Part shown: in pieces, positions 1 through 7,343 of the stretch
Layout of the letters: every line of letters starts with the position of its first letter
Numbering within the stretch: the first letter of the stretch is position 1
Assembly (NCBI RefSeq): GCF_036568765.1
Contig: NZ_DATCRY010000230.1
Coordinates: 1 to 14,081 of the forward strand
From: GSA-30 sp036568765
Lineage (GTDB): Bacteria; Pseudomonadota; Gammaproteobacteria; Xanthomonadales; Rhodanobacteraceae
DNA: 14,081 nt
Direction: 5' to 3'
The notes under the pieces: generated by a model
What the model was told of the DNA's origin: nothing
The model's input: only the letters and a program-made list of their open reading frames with translations
The model's database searches: none
Position numbers and translations under genes: made by a program

Positions 1-3000
1 GGCATGGATCTCAATTTCTGGAACGCCAATGGTTTGGCAAGCAGCACACAACTGGGCGGCGGCAGCGGCGTCTGGTCCCAGCCCAACGCCAATTGGACCG
101 ATGCCACCGGCTCCATCACGGCGACGCGCCAGCCGGTCAACTCTTTCGTAATCTTCGGTGGCGCATCGGGCACGGTGACGGTGGACGATGGCGGTGGCAC
201 CCAGCCGGTTACCACGCTGGGCATCCAGTTCGCGAGCGACGGCTATCGGTTGAACGGCGACATGCTCACCTTGGTCGGTACGGTGGGCAGCCCACTCACC
301 GAGTTACGTGTCGGCGACGGCAGTGCCGGCAGTGCCGGCTGGACGGCGACCATCGATAACGTATTGAGCGGTGCAGGGATCAACAAGACCGGCTTAGGTA
401 CCCTGGTAATCAACGGTGCGAACACGTACACGCAAACGACGGAATTGAGTGCGGGTGCGCTATCGGTTTCCAGCGATGCCAATCTCGGTGCGGCGTCGGC
501 AGGGCTGGATTTCGAAGGTGGCACATTGCAAGTGACCGGCACCGCGTTCAACAGCACCGCGCGCGCGGTAAGCCTGGGGGCGGGCGGTGGCGGCTTCGAC
601 ATCGCCGATGCGGGCAACACCTTTACCTTGAGCGGTGCAATCGGCGGCAATGGCGGGCTCACCAAGCTTGGCGCCGGCACGCTGGTGTTGAATGGCGCCA
701 ACACGTACAGCGGCGGGACGACGATCAGCGCGGGAACGCTGCAAGGGAACGGCGCCAGCTTGCAGGGCAATATTGCCGACAACGCGGCGCTGGTATTCGA
801 TCAAAATGTCGACGGCACTTTTACCGGTGCGATCAGCGGCAGCGGCAGCGTGACCAAGCAAGGTGCCGGCACGCTGATATTGAATGGAGCCAACAGCTAC
901 AGCGGTGGCACCGCTATCAGCGCGGGCACATTACAAGGCGATAGTGCAAGCCTGCAAGGTGCGATCGTCGATAACGCCGCGCTGGTTTTCCAGCAAAGTA
1001 CGGACGGTACATTCAACGGCACGATTTCCGGCAGCGGCAACCTTACCAAGCAAGGTGCCGGCATGCTGACCCTCAGCGGCGCCAATAGCTACAGCGGCGG
1101 GACGACTGTCGCCGCCGGCACATTGGCGGGTAACACGGCCAGCTTGCAGGGGGATATCGTCGACAACGCCACATTGGCCTTTAACCAGGGCAGCGACGGT
1201 ACTTTTGCAGGCACGATCTCCGGCACGGGCACCCTGGTCAAGCAAGGTGCGGCCACTCTGACGCTTACCGGTGTCAACAGCTATAGCGGTGGTACCACCG
1301 TCAGCGCCGGTACGCTGCGGGGCAGTACCGCCAGCTTGCAAGGCAATATCGTCGATAACGCCACACTTGCCTTCGACCAGGCAAGCGACGGCACGTTTGC
1401 AGGTGCGATCTCGGGTATCGGCACTCTGGTCAAACTCGGTGCCGGCACCTTGATTCTGTCCGGCGCCAATTCCTATGGAGGCGGTACCACGATCGGCGCC
1501 GGTGTATTGCAGGGCGATAGTGCCAGCCTGCAAGGCAATATTGCCGATAACGCGGCGCTGGTGTTCGATCAGGCCGGCAACGGTACGTTTGCCGGCATGA
1601 TCTCCGGTAGCGGCACGGTCACCAAGCAAGGTGCCGGTACGTTGATCCTGTCCGGTGCCAACACCTATACCGGCGGCACCACGATTGCCGCGGGTATCTT
1701 GCAGGGCGACAGCAGCAGCCTCATCGGAACCATTACCGACAACGCCGCGCTGGTGTTCGCGCAGAACAGCGACGGTACGTTCGCTGGCAGCATTGGCGGC
1801 AGCGGCACATTGACCAAGCAGGGCAGCGGAAGCCTGACGTTGACCGGCGCCAATCCGCTCACCGGTGCAACGACCGTACAAGCCGGCACATTGATTGTCG
1901 GCGATGCAGGGCATGCGAATGCATCGCTGGCCAGTCAGGTGACAGTCGCCGCCGGTGCGACGCTGGGCGGCGTGGGTAGCATCGGCGGGCTGGACCTGTT
2001 CGGTACGATCGCTCCTTCGAGCCTGACCGATCCGTTGAATGTGCAGGGCAATGCCGTCCTGCACAGTGGGTCCACGTATCAAGTGGGTGCGAATGCGGAT
2101 GGGCAGAACACTGCATTGGTTGTCGGCGGTACTGTAACCATCCAGGGCGGCAGCGTGTTGGCCATCACCCAGCCCGGTAACTACAAGCCGCAGACGCAAT
2201 ACACCATCGTCACGGGTGCGCAAGGTGTCAGCGGCCAATTCGCCGGCGTACAAGCCAGCCTTACCTTCCTGACGCCGACGTTGAGCTACACGGCCAATGC
2301 GGTCAACCTGTCCTTGCAGCGTAACGCGGTGAATTTCGTCGATGTCGCGCTTACGCCCAACGAGAGGAACACGGCGACCGGCCTGGACGGTCTGAACTTC
2401 GATAGCCCGGTCTATACCGCACTCACCTTGCTCGACCCGGTCGGCGCGCGCCATGCCTTAGACCAGCTTTCCGGCGAAGTGCATGCCAGCACGCAGACAG
2501 CGCTGTTCGACAGCAGCCAGCAAATCCGTGGCGCGGTCAACCAGCATCTGCTTGGCTTCGGCTATGGCGGGCAGACCATGCAGGGCGAAACGGGCGAAGG
2601 CGTTTCGGTATGGACCACCGCCTGGGGGCATTGGGACGATCACGATGCCAACTTCAATACCTCCCAAATGAAATCCAATGGAACGGGTCTGGTCATCGGC
2701 GCCGATCTGCCGCTCGACCAGGGACGCCTGGGTGTGCTGTTGGCCCGTGGACGGGACTCCACCCGAGTCGACGCGCTCGCTTCGGATACGCGCACGCGCA
2801 GCACGTATGCTGGCGTCTACGGCGGATCGGAGTGGGGCGCGTTCCACCTGCGTGGCGCGGCGGTGTATGCATGGCAGGATGTCCGTGGCCATCGCTTCGT
2901 CAGCTTCCCGGGTTACTGGCAGGCTGCCAACAGCGATTACGACGCACACACCGCACAAGCCTATCTGGAAGGCAGCTATGTCATTCCGCTCGGCCGGTTC

Positions 3001-3417
3001 ACCACACTGGAACCCTACGCTCAACTAACGCGCGTACAGGTACATACCGATGGCTTCCGCGAACAGGGTGGGGCGGCGGACCTGTCGATCGATGGCGCGA
3101 CTGCCAACCAGACCCTCGGCACGCTCGGTCTGCGCGGCAGCATGACCTTGGGCGACAGCGGTCTGCGCGGCTTTGCCGGGCTTGGATGGCAGCACGCCTG
3201 GGGCGATACCGACCCGAGCCGCAACCAGCGCTTCGTTGCCGGCGGTCCGGATTTCACGATCCAGGGTACGGCGGTAGCCAGCAATGCGGGCATTGCCGAA
3301 CTGGGATTGCGGATGCCGTTGGGCAGGAGCGCCTGGCTCGATGCAGGTTACTTCGGCCAGTTTGCCGGTCATGCGAACGATCAATCCGCGCGCGTGACCT
3401 TCACCATGTCGTTCTAA
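1..3417 (+). CDS. Autotransporter (type V secretion) with PATR-type passenger repeats and C-terminal beta-barrel, 5'-partial
   Basis: An outer-membrane autotransporter: the passenger is exported and threaded through, or displayed by, its own C-terminal barrel. The frame is open to the first base, and no signal peptide precedes the first Met (base 4), so the true start lies upstream. Counting from that Met, residues 1-90 have the Trp/Gly-rich look of a passenger N-terminus. Residues 125-640 are beta-helix repeats of the autotransporter-associated beta-strand type (core GAGTLxLxGANxYSGGTT). Residues 640-860 form a linker/pertactin-like region. Residues ~864-1137 are the barrel, opening with SVWTTAWGHWDDHD and ending RVTFTMSF; a terminal Phe is the usual outer-membrane assembly signal. 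No protease or other catalytic motif is visible, so adhesion or aggregation is a guess. The family call is sure; ligand and function are unknown. Confidence 0.93.
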   Translation, partial: GMDLNFWNANGLASSTQLGGGSGVWSQPNANWTDATGSITATRQPVNSFVIFGGASGTVTVDDGGGTQPVTTLGIQFASDGYRLNGDMLTLVGTVGSPLTELRVGDGSAGSAGWTATIDNVLSGAGINKTGLGTLVINGANTYTQTTELSAGALSVSSDANLGAASAGLDFEGGTLQVTGTAFNSTARAVSLGAGGGGFDIADAGNTFTLSGAIGGNGGLTKLGAGTLVLNGANTYSGGTTISAGTLQGNGASLQGNIADNAALVFDQNVDGTFTGAISGSGSVTKQGAGTLILNGANSYSGGTAISAGTLQGDSASLQGAIVDNAALVFQQSTDGTFNGTISGSGNLTKQGAGMLTLSGANSYSGGTTVAAGTLAGNTASLQGDIVDNATLAFNQGSDGTFAGTISGTGTLVKQGAATLTLTGVNSYSGGTTVSAGTLRGSTASLQGNIVDNATLAFDQASDGTFAGAISGIGTLVKLGAGTLILSGANSYGGGTTIGAGVLQGDSASLQGNIADNAALVFDQAGNGTFAGMISGSGTVTKQGAGTLILSGANTYTGGTTIAAGILQGDSSSLIGTITDNAALVFAQNSDGTFAGSIGGSGTLTKQGSGSLTLTGANPLTGATTVQAGTLIVGDAGHANASLASQVTVAAGATLGGVGSIGGLDLFGTIAPSSLTDPLNVQGNAVLHSGSTYQVGANADGQNTALVVGGTVTIQGGSVLAITQPGNYKPQTQYTIVTGAQGVSGQFAGVQASLTFLTPTLSYTANAVNLSLQRNAVNFVDVALTPNERNTATGLDGLNFDSPVYTALTLLDPVGARHALDQLSGEVHASTQTALFDSSQQIRGAVNQHLLGFGYGGQTMQGETGEGVSVWTTAWGHWDDHDANFNTSQMKSNGTGLVIGADLPLDQGRLGVLLARGRDSTRVDALASDTRTRSTYAGVYGGSEWGAFHLRGAAVYAWQDVRGHRFVSFPGYWQAANSDYDAHTAQAYLEGSYVIPLGRFTTLEPYAQLTRVQVHTDGFREQGGAADLSIDGATANQTLGTLGLRGSMTLGDSGLRGFAGLGWQHAWGDTDPSRNQRFVAGGPDFTIQGTAVASNAGIAELGLRMPLGRSAWLDAGYFGQFAGHANDQSARVTFTMSF
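658..1809 (+). repeat. Six in-frame 192-bp tandem repeats in the autotransporter passenger
   Basis: Six consecutive units of exactly 64 codons begin at 658, 850, 1042, 1234, 1426 and 1618. A seventh, degenerate start lies at 1810. Each unit runs from (L/V)xKxGAGTLxLxGANxYSGGTT through SLQGxIxDNAxLxFxQ to DGTFxGxISGxGx. No indels break the period. Some stretches are close to identical in DNA (for example the SLQGNIADNAALVFDQ segments of units 1 and 5), others diverged. The units encode parallel beta-helix rungs. Confidence 0.92.
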
Positions 3418-3424
3418 GCAAGAT

Positions 3425-3463
3425 TCGACCGTATGCGCCTCAGGAACAGGCGCATACGGTCGA
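3425..3463 (+). other. Perfect 16-bp inverted repeat overlapping the next gene's ribosome-binding site
   Basis: The arms are 3425-3440 and 3448-3463, fully complementary, with a 7-nt loop (CAGGAAC). The hairpin begins 7 nt after the autotransporter stop. No T-tract follows, so it is not a canonical intrinsic terminator. Its 3' arm takes in the first two bases of the GAGGA Shine-Dalgarno (3462-3466) of the 3476 gene. It could act as an mRNA 3'-end stabiliser, an attenuating hairpin or a translational brake. The structure is certain and the role is inferred. Confidence 0.75.
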
Positions 3464-3475
3464 GGAATCGATGCC

Positions 3476-3976
3476 ATGCGTCCCATCACGCCAATCACTG
3501 TGTCGATGGATTTGATTCAGGCCGACCTAGCCGCGGCGCGGCCGATCTTTCTTCGCGATCTGTGCGAGTTGATCGGAACCCTCGATCGGGGGCGCGAGGT
3601 GAACAAGACGCCCGATACGGCGATGTGCGATGGCGGCTACCGCACCACGACGTATCGTTTTGTCGAGTGTGCACCGGGCTTGGCGGTGGTGGAGGCCGAG
3701 GTAATCGATGCTACCCGAGCGGTGATCAGGCTGGCCTTGTACCTCAAACCGTCGGCGTCGCTGCAACCTCCGGAATTGATCGAACGCTACGAGCTTCATA
3801 AGCGCGTTCACCACGATGGCAGCGACCAGTTCGAGCAGTACGCGCGGTCCTACCTGGGGGGCAATCTGCATCTGCACGTTCCCATCCGCGAGAGCGGGGA
3901 ACCGGCGCCGACCGAAGTGCATATCTTCGCCGACCCCCGTATTTCCTCGCCTTCGGCCTATCAGGCACCGGTCTAG
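3476..3976 (+). CDS. Hypothetical protein, 166 aa, unrecognised
   Basis: I do not recognise this protein. The ATG at 3476 is chosen because GAGGA lies 9 nt upstream; the ATG at 3471 is too close to that site and in another frame. The sequence has no signal peptide and no transmembrane segment, so it is probably cytoplasmic. An N-terminal helix-like stretch (residues 11-45, IQADLAAARPIFLRDLCELI) is followed by a mixed beta-rich part with a CDGGYRTTTYRF segment (51-62). There are three Cys (30, 51, 65) and several His (108, 112, 113, 132, 134, 149) without an obvious metal-site pattern. It lies 58 bp after the autotransporter across the 3425-3463 hairpin and 89 bp before the DUF1080 gene. Codon use looks like its neighbours, and coding status rests on the good RBS and an uninterrupted frame. 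Confidence 0.75.
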   Translation: MRPITPITVSMDLIQADLAAARPIFLRDLCELIGTLDRGREVNKTPDTAMCDGGYRTTTYRFVECAPGLAVVEAEVIDATRAVIRLALYLKPSASLQPPELIERYELHKRVHHDGSDQFEQYARSYLGGNLHLHVPIRESGEPAPTEVHIFADPRISSPSAYQAPV

Positions 3977-4065
3977 CGCAAGATCTTGCCTGTGCCGATA
4001 GTCACTGGCTGTGCCCGTTTAGATCGATGCAAAATCGATAAAACCGAACCGAATGGGGATAAGCC

Positions 4066-4812
4066 GTGCGTCGATCCAAGTCTTTCGCCCGCCTGCTGGC
4101 GGTTGCCTGCCTGCTGCCCGGCCTTGCCGCCGCGCAATCGGTCAATACGCTCAGCCCGCAGGAAAAGGCCGATGGCTGGCACCTGCTGTTCAACGGCAAG
4201 AACCTCGACGGCTGGCACTCCTATCTGCAAAAGGGGCCGGCCAAGGATTGGAGCGTGGACGGCGACGCGATCAGGCTCGAGCGCGGCCGTGTCGGGGACG
4301 AGAAAGACTTCGCCGATCTGGTGACCGATGCCGAATACGAGAACTTCGACCTGAAGCTGGAATGGAAGATGACGGCCTGCGCGGATGCGGGTGTGATGTT
4401 CAATGTCCACGAGTCGCCCGAATACAAGGAAACCTACGAAACAGGTCCGGAAATGCAGATCGCCGACCTGGTCTGCACCAAGCCCGACAGCCAGGTGCTG
4501 TACGAACGCTCGGGCGATCTGTTCGACCTGATTTCCTCCAATGTCGAGCGTGTGCGCGAGGCGGGGAACTGGAACCAGTTCGAAATCATCGTCGATCACG
4601 GTCACGTGCAGTTCTTCCAGAACGGCCACAAGGTCGTCGATACGCATTTCTGGGATGACGACTGGAACAAGCTCGTGGCCCACACCAAGTTCGCGCACAT
4701 GCCGGGTTTCGCCAAGTACCACAAGGGACATATCTCCCTGCAAGGCACCGAGGACAAGGGCGAGGAGCCCATTCGCCTGTGGTTCCGCGACATCAAGATC
4801 AAGTCGCTTTGA
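4066..4812 (+). CDS. Secreted DUF1080 (3-keto-disaccharide hydrolase family) protein
   Basis: A 248-residue exported protein. It starts with GTG at 4066, preceded by GGGGA (4055-4059) at 6-nt spacing. This start places a clear Sec signal at residues 1-23 (basic MRRSK, hydrophobic core, AAA then QS). The mature part is a single concanavalin-like jelly-roll typical of DUF1080: the hallmark DGWHLLFNGKNLDGWH is at residues 36-51, a glycan-type beta core spans 60-230, and the usual GHISLQ (221-226) and WFRDIKIKSL ending are present. Members of this family include 3-keto-glucoside hydrolases, but many are uncharacterised, so the substrate is not assigned. Likely location is the periplasm. It is followed by a 133-bp gap, so it may be transcribed separately from the effector pair. 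Confidence 0.88.
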   Translation: MRRSKSFARLLAVACLLPGLAAAQSVNTLSPQEKADGWHLLFNGKNLDGWHSYLQKGPAKDWSVDGDAIRLERGRVGDEKDFADLVTDAEYENFDLKLEWKMTACADAGVMFNVHESPEYKETYETGPEMQIADLVCTKPDSQVLYERSGDLFDLISSNVERVREAGNWNQFEIIVDHGHVQFFQNGHKVVDTHFWDDDWNKLVAHTKFAHMPGFAKYHKGHISLQGTEDKGEEPIRLWFRDIKIKSL

Positions 4813-4880
4813 CCCAGGAAAGTTAGAAGCTCATCACGGTTTGCGGTCGTGAAAAATAACGTCGCATGACCGTGTTCCCC

Positions 4881-4886
4881 GATAAT
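4881..4886 (+). promoter_or_regulatory. Possible -10 element ahead of the putative immunity/effector pair
   Basis: GATAAT matches the sigma-70 -10 hexamer at five of six positions. It lies 60 nt upstream of the 4946 start in the 133-bp gap after the DUF1080 gene. I see no good -35 at the right distance. CCCGATAA (4878-4885) also resembles a sigma-28 -10, but its -35 partner would be poor and mis-spaced. This is only a candidate start region. Confidence 0.2.
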
Positions 4887-4945
4887 GTGCCCCTGACCTG
4901 CCGGCGGGGGCCGCAGGGAGACGGGGATTCTCAAGGAGGCAGGCC

Positions 4946-5398
4946 ATGTTCGGTCGGAAATGGGCGGCGTGGGCCGTTCTTTTGATGGTTCAAGGAATCG
5001 GCGTGGCATGTGCCGCCGATCGCTCCTTCGACGGCGACTGGATCTACAAGCAGGCTTGCGGCCAGCATCATGCGGCCCATTTCACGCTGACGCAGAACGG
5101 CGATGAAGTCGCGGGCGACTGGAGCGACGGTACCCAGGCCAGCGGTTCGGATGGCAAGCTCAAGGGCGACATTCACGACGGCAAGTTGTTCGTGCGCTAT
5201 TGCGGCAACGACGAATCGGCGGGCTATGCCGTCTGTCCCAACTATGAAGACGACGAAACCGATTATTTCGTGCGCGACGGCGCCGACCTGGTCTGGTACC
5301 GGATGCTCGGCAAGAAGGGCGACAACCGTTTCAAGAAATACGTGGTGTTGCATCCGTCCCATGGCCGGGCCGTGCCTGCCGATAACGACTGCAAGTAA
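4946..5398 (+). CDS. Small secreted Cys-containing protein, candidate immunity (X-Tfi) for the adjacent effector
   Basis: A 150-residue exported protein of a family I do not recognise. The start is firm: AAGGAGG (4933-4939) lies 6 nt before the ATG. Residues 1-24 form a Sec signal (MFGRK, then a hydrophobic core) ending VACAAD. Cleavage near residue 23 or 24 is likely; the GVAC at 19-22 is a poor lipobox, so a lipoprotein is possible but not favoured. The mature part is acidic, short-stranded and probably beta-rich. It has four Cys (38, 86, 97, 149), enough for two disulfides in the periplasm. It lies 51 bp upstream of, and in line with, an XVIPCD effector with a peptidoglycan-targeting look. 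Known X-T4SS effectors are commonly encoded beside a periplasmic inhibitor, so immunity is the best inference; nothing in the sequence itself proves it. Confidence 0.72.
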   Translation: MFGRKWAAWAVLLMVQGIGVACAADRSFDGDWIYKQACGQHHAAHFTLTQNGDEVAGDWSDGTQASGSDGKLKGDIHDGKLFVRYCGNDESAGYAVCPNYEDDETDYFVRDGADLVWYRMLGKKGDNRFKKYVVLHPSHGRAVPADNDCK

Positions 5399-5449
5399 CA
5401 GCACACCGCAACGATTCCCGATTTAACGCGCGATGGAAGGGAGAATTCC

Positions 5450-7258
5450 ATGCCAGGTTTGACGGATAACGAAGCCAGAGCGGTTGCCTATTTCGCCATC
5501 GGCGTCAGTTCGGAAGGCGGCGATCAAGCCTATCGCCTGAGTCTGGCCGGCAACATCGCCCACGATGCGCAAGGCCATGCCGTGCTGCAGCCGGTCGCCA
5601 ATAGCGGTTACTCCATCGGCACCTTGCAGACCGATCTCGGCCAGGCCGGGCAGGGCGTGTCGACATCCCTTGTCGATGCCTATCAGGCGTGGGCACGCAG
5701 CAATCATCCCGACTGGGTGCTGGATGCGGCGCATCGTACCCAGACGATCAACGATTTGAGTCGCAACGGACGGCAGATCAATGCCGACGACGGCCGCGAC
5801 CTGGATGCCAGCGTCAAGTCGCATCTCAACAGCTTCCTGGCCAGCGATGCCGGCGTCACCTTCGTGCACAACCGCGACGTCGAGCAGGTCGACAAGCTAA
5901 TGACCGACGTGGTGACACCGCTGCGTGCCAGTACGCTTTATCGGCAGGCATCGTCCGACGATCAGGCGCGGCTGATTGCGATCGCCGCCAAGGCCTATAA
6001 CCAGAGCGAACGCTGGGGCGGGCAGATCGTACGCGACATCGGCAACGGCACGTACCGCAATGTGGCTGACGTCAGCGGCGCGGTGAATCATATGCCCGAT
6101 TACATGCAATCCGGGCGTGACGCAGCGCTGCGCGGTGCCGAGCTCTTCAATGCCTTGGAGCACGCCGGTCGTGACAGTCCGATGCACGGCCCTTGGCAGG
6201 ACGTACTCGCCAATCCGCTGGTCAACCCGACACGCCTCGACGCCGATCCGGCGCATCCGCATCTCAACCCGGAATACCGCACCATCAAGGATGCCTTCGT
6301 CGATCCGACGCATGGGCGCGGCATGGTCAATGCGCTGGAGCGCGGCGGCTCGTATAACTATGGCAATCCTGCCACGGCCAACGCGCGGGGCTTCTATGCC
6401 GAAGGCCGCGATTTCGTCGAATGGGATCGTGCCGGTCACGGCAGGGCGTTCGTCAACGGTCAATGGAGCGAGCTGTCGCGCACCGATCTGACGCGTACCG
6501 TCAATGCCGATCACACGGTCGACCTCAGCATTCGTCGTAATGGCGCCGAAGAACGTCTGCTGCATATCACGCACCCGACGGCGGTACAGGGCCGCGGTAC
6601 GGGAGGAGAGCATGTGCAAGTGCCTGGCACCTTGCGCGAACACGATCGCGGTGCTGCCGTGCATGATTTGCAGGCGCAACTGGCACAGCTAGGCTACAAA
6701 GATACCAAAGGCCATCTCTTGCGCGCCGATAGCGACTACGGTCCAGGTACTAAGGCCGCCGTGGAAGCGTTCCAGCGCGACCACCATCTGCACCCGGACG
6801 GCATCGCGGGCTCGGCGACGATGCGAGCCTTGCACGACGCGCAGCAGGCTCGCTCGCAGCCCAGCCCCGGTTTGAACGATGCAACGCATCCGGGCCATGC
6901 AATCTATCGGCAGGCGCTCGATGCGGTTCACCGGCTGGACGCACAGCAAGGTCGCACCTCGGATCAGCGCAGCGACAATCTGGCTGCGGCGTTGGTTGTG
7001 GCAGCCAGGGAACATGGCATGACCCGGGTCGATCATGTTGTGCTCAATGACAACGCGAGCCGTGCGTACGCGGTGCAGGGCGATCTGAACTCGCCGTTCA
7101 AGCAATATGCGGACGTCAATGTGGCGACCGCCGTGATGACGCCGGTAGCGCAAAGCAGCGCAGCATGGGAGCGAGCCAACCCACCGCAGCCGGCGCAGAA
7201 CCAGCACGTGACGCCGCAGCAGCAAACGCAGCAGCGCACTGGGCCTTCGATGCATTAG
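5450..7258 (+). CDS. X-T4SS antibacterial effector (X-Tfe): lysozyme-like domain, peptidoglycan-binding domain, XVIPCD
   Basis: A 602-residue putative toxin delivered into rival bacteria by the Xanthomonadales T4SS. AAGGGAG (5437-5443) lies 6 nt before the ATG. Residues 1-~235 look lysozyme-like: SSEGG at 20-24, GYSIGTLQTDLGQ at 53-65 (reminiscent of the Gly-x-x-Gln segment of the lysozyme fold) and KAYNQSERWGGQI at 181-193; Glu22 is the best candidate catalytic acid. Residues ~315-376 form a beta-rich insert. Residues 395-461 are a PG_binding_1 domain (LREHDRGAAVHDLQAQL ... YGPGTKAAVEAFQ ... GIAGSATMRAL). Residues ~478-575 are XVIPCD, with HPGHAIYRQALDAVHRLDAQ, RTSDQRSDNLAAALVVAARE and VDHVVL, followed by the typical Gln-rich tail (580-595). 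There is no signal peptide, as expected for T4SS substrates recruited by VirD4. Family and tag are near certain; the exact cell-wall bond cut is not. Confidence 0.92.
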   Translation: MPGLTDNEARAVAYFAIGVSSEGGDQAYRLSLAGNIAHDAQGHAVLQPVANSGYSIGTLQTDLGQAGQGVSTSLVDAYQAWARSNHPDWVLDAAHRTQTINDLSRNGRQINADDGRDLDASVKSHLNSFLASDAGVTFVHNRDVEQVDKLMTDVVTPLRASTLYRQASSDDQARLIAIAAKAYNQSERWGGQIVRDIGNGTYRNVADVSGAVNHMPDYMQSGRDAALRGAELFNALEHAGRDSPMHGPWQDVLANPLVNPTRLDADPAHPHLNPEYRTIKDAFVDPTHGRGMVNALERGGSYNYGNPATANARGFYAEGRDFVEWDRAGHGRAFVNGQWSELSRTDLTRTVNADHTVDLSIRRNGAEERLLHITHPTAVQGRGTGGEHVQVPGTLREHDRGAAVHDLQAQLAQLGYKDTKGHLLRADSDYGPGTKAAVEAFQRDHHLHPDGIAGSATMRALHDAQQARSQPSPGLNDATHPGHAIYRQALDAVHRLDAQQGRTSDQRSDNLAAALVVAAREHGMTRVDHVVLNDNASRAYAVQGDLNSPFKQYADVNVATAVMTPVAQSSAAWERANPPQPAQNQHVTPQQQTQQRTGPSMH

Positions 7259-7343
7259 TGCGTTTGTCCCCTTCCTGCAGGGGCGGCTGCGAAAGGGTAA
7301 ACCCCCGCGACGGATTTCATCGCCTAGATTGCAACGGAGATCG

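Noticed and set aside
658..1809. Tandem repeats considered as a CRISPR or satellite array
   Set aside because: The repeats are 192 bp, contiguous, in frame and encode a known beta-helix motif; there are no short repeats with unique spacers.
931..2454. Long minus-strand open frame (507 codons) opposite the autotransporter
   Set aside because: It is a shadow of the repetitive GC-rich passenger: its residues repeat with the same 64-codon period, and no RBS or family is recognisable.
2610..3515. Plus-strand open frame overlapping the autotransporter barrel in another frame
   Set aside because: The barrel frame is clearly real; the alternative translation is Arg/Cys-rich noise.
3964..3996. GGCAC...GTGCC arms around palindrome GCAAGATCTTGC near the end of the 3476 gene, considered as a terminator
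   Set aside because: The structure is short and interrupted, partly inside the coding sequence, and no T-run follows.
3973..4743. Minus-strand open frame opposite the DUF1080 gene
   Set aside because: DUF1080 motifs and a signal peptide on the plus strand settle the coding strand.
4066..4812. DUF1080 protein considered as the effector's immunity partner
   Set aside because: It belongs to a widespread enzyme-like family, is separated by 133 bp, and a smaller secreted protein lies directly next to the effector.
4841..4873. Imperfect CGGTCGTG/CATGACCG arms in the gap before the putative immunity gene, considered as an operator or riboswitch
   Set aside because: The arms are short with a wobble pair and a 13-nt loop; no known riboswitch features are visible.
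7268..7283. CCCCT/AGGGG stem between the convergent effector and SURF1 genes, considered as a terminator
   Set aside because: The stem has only 5 bp and there is no T-tract on either strand; the 85-bp gap holds no stronger candidate.
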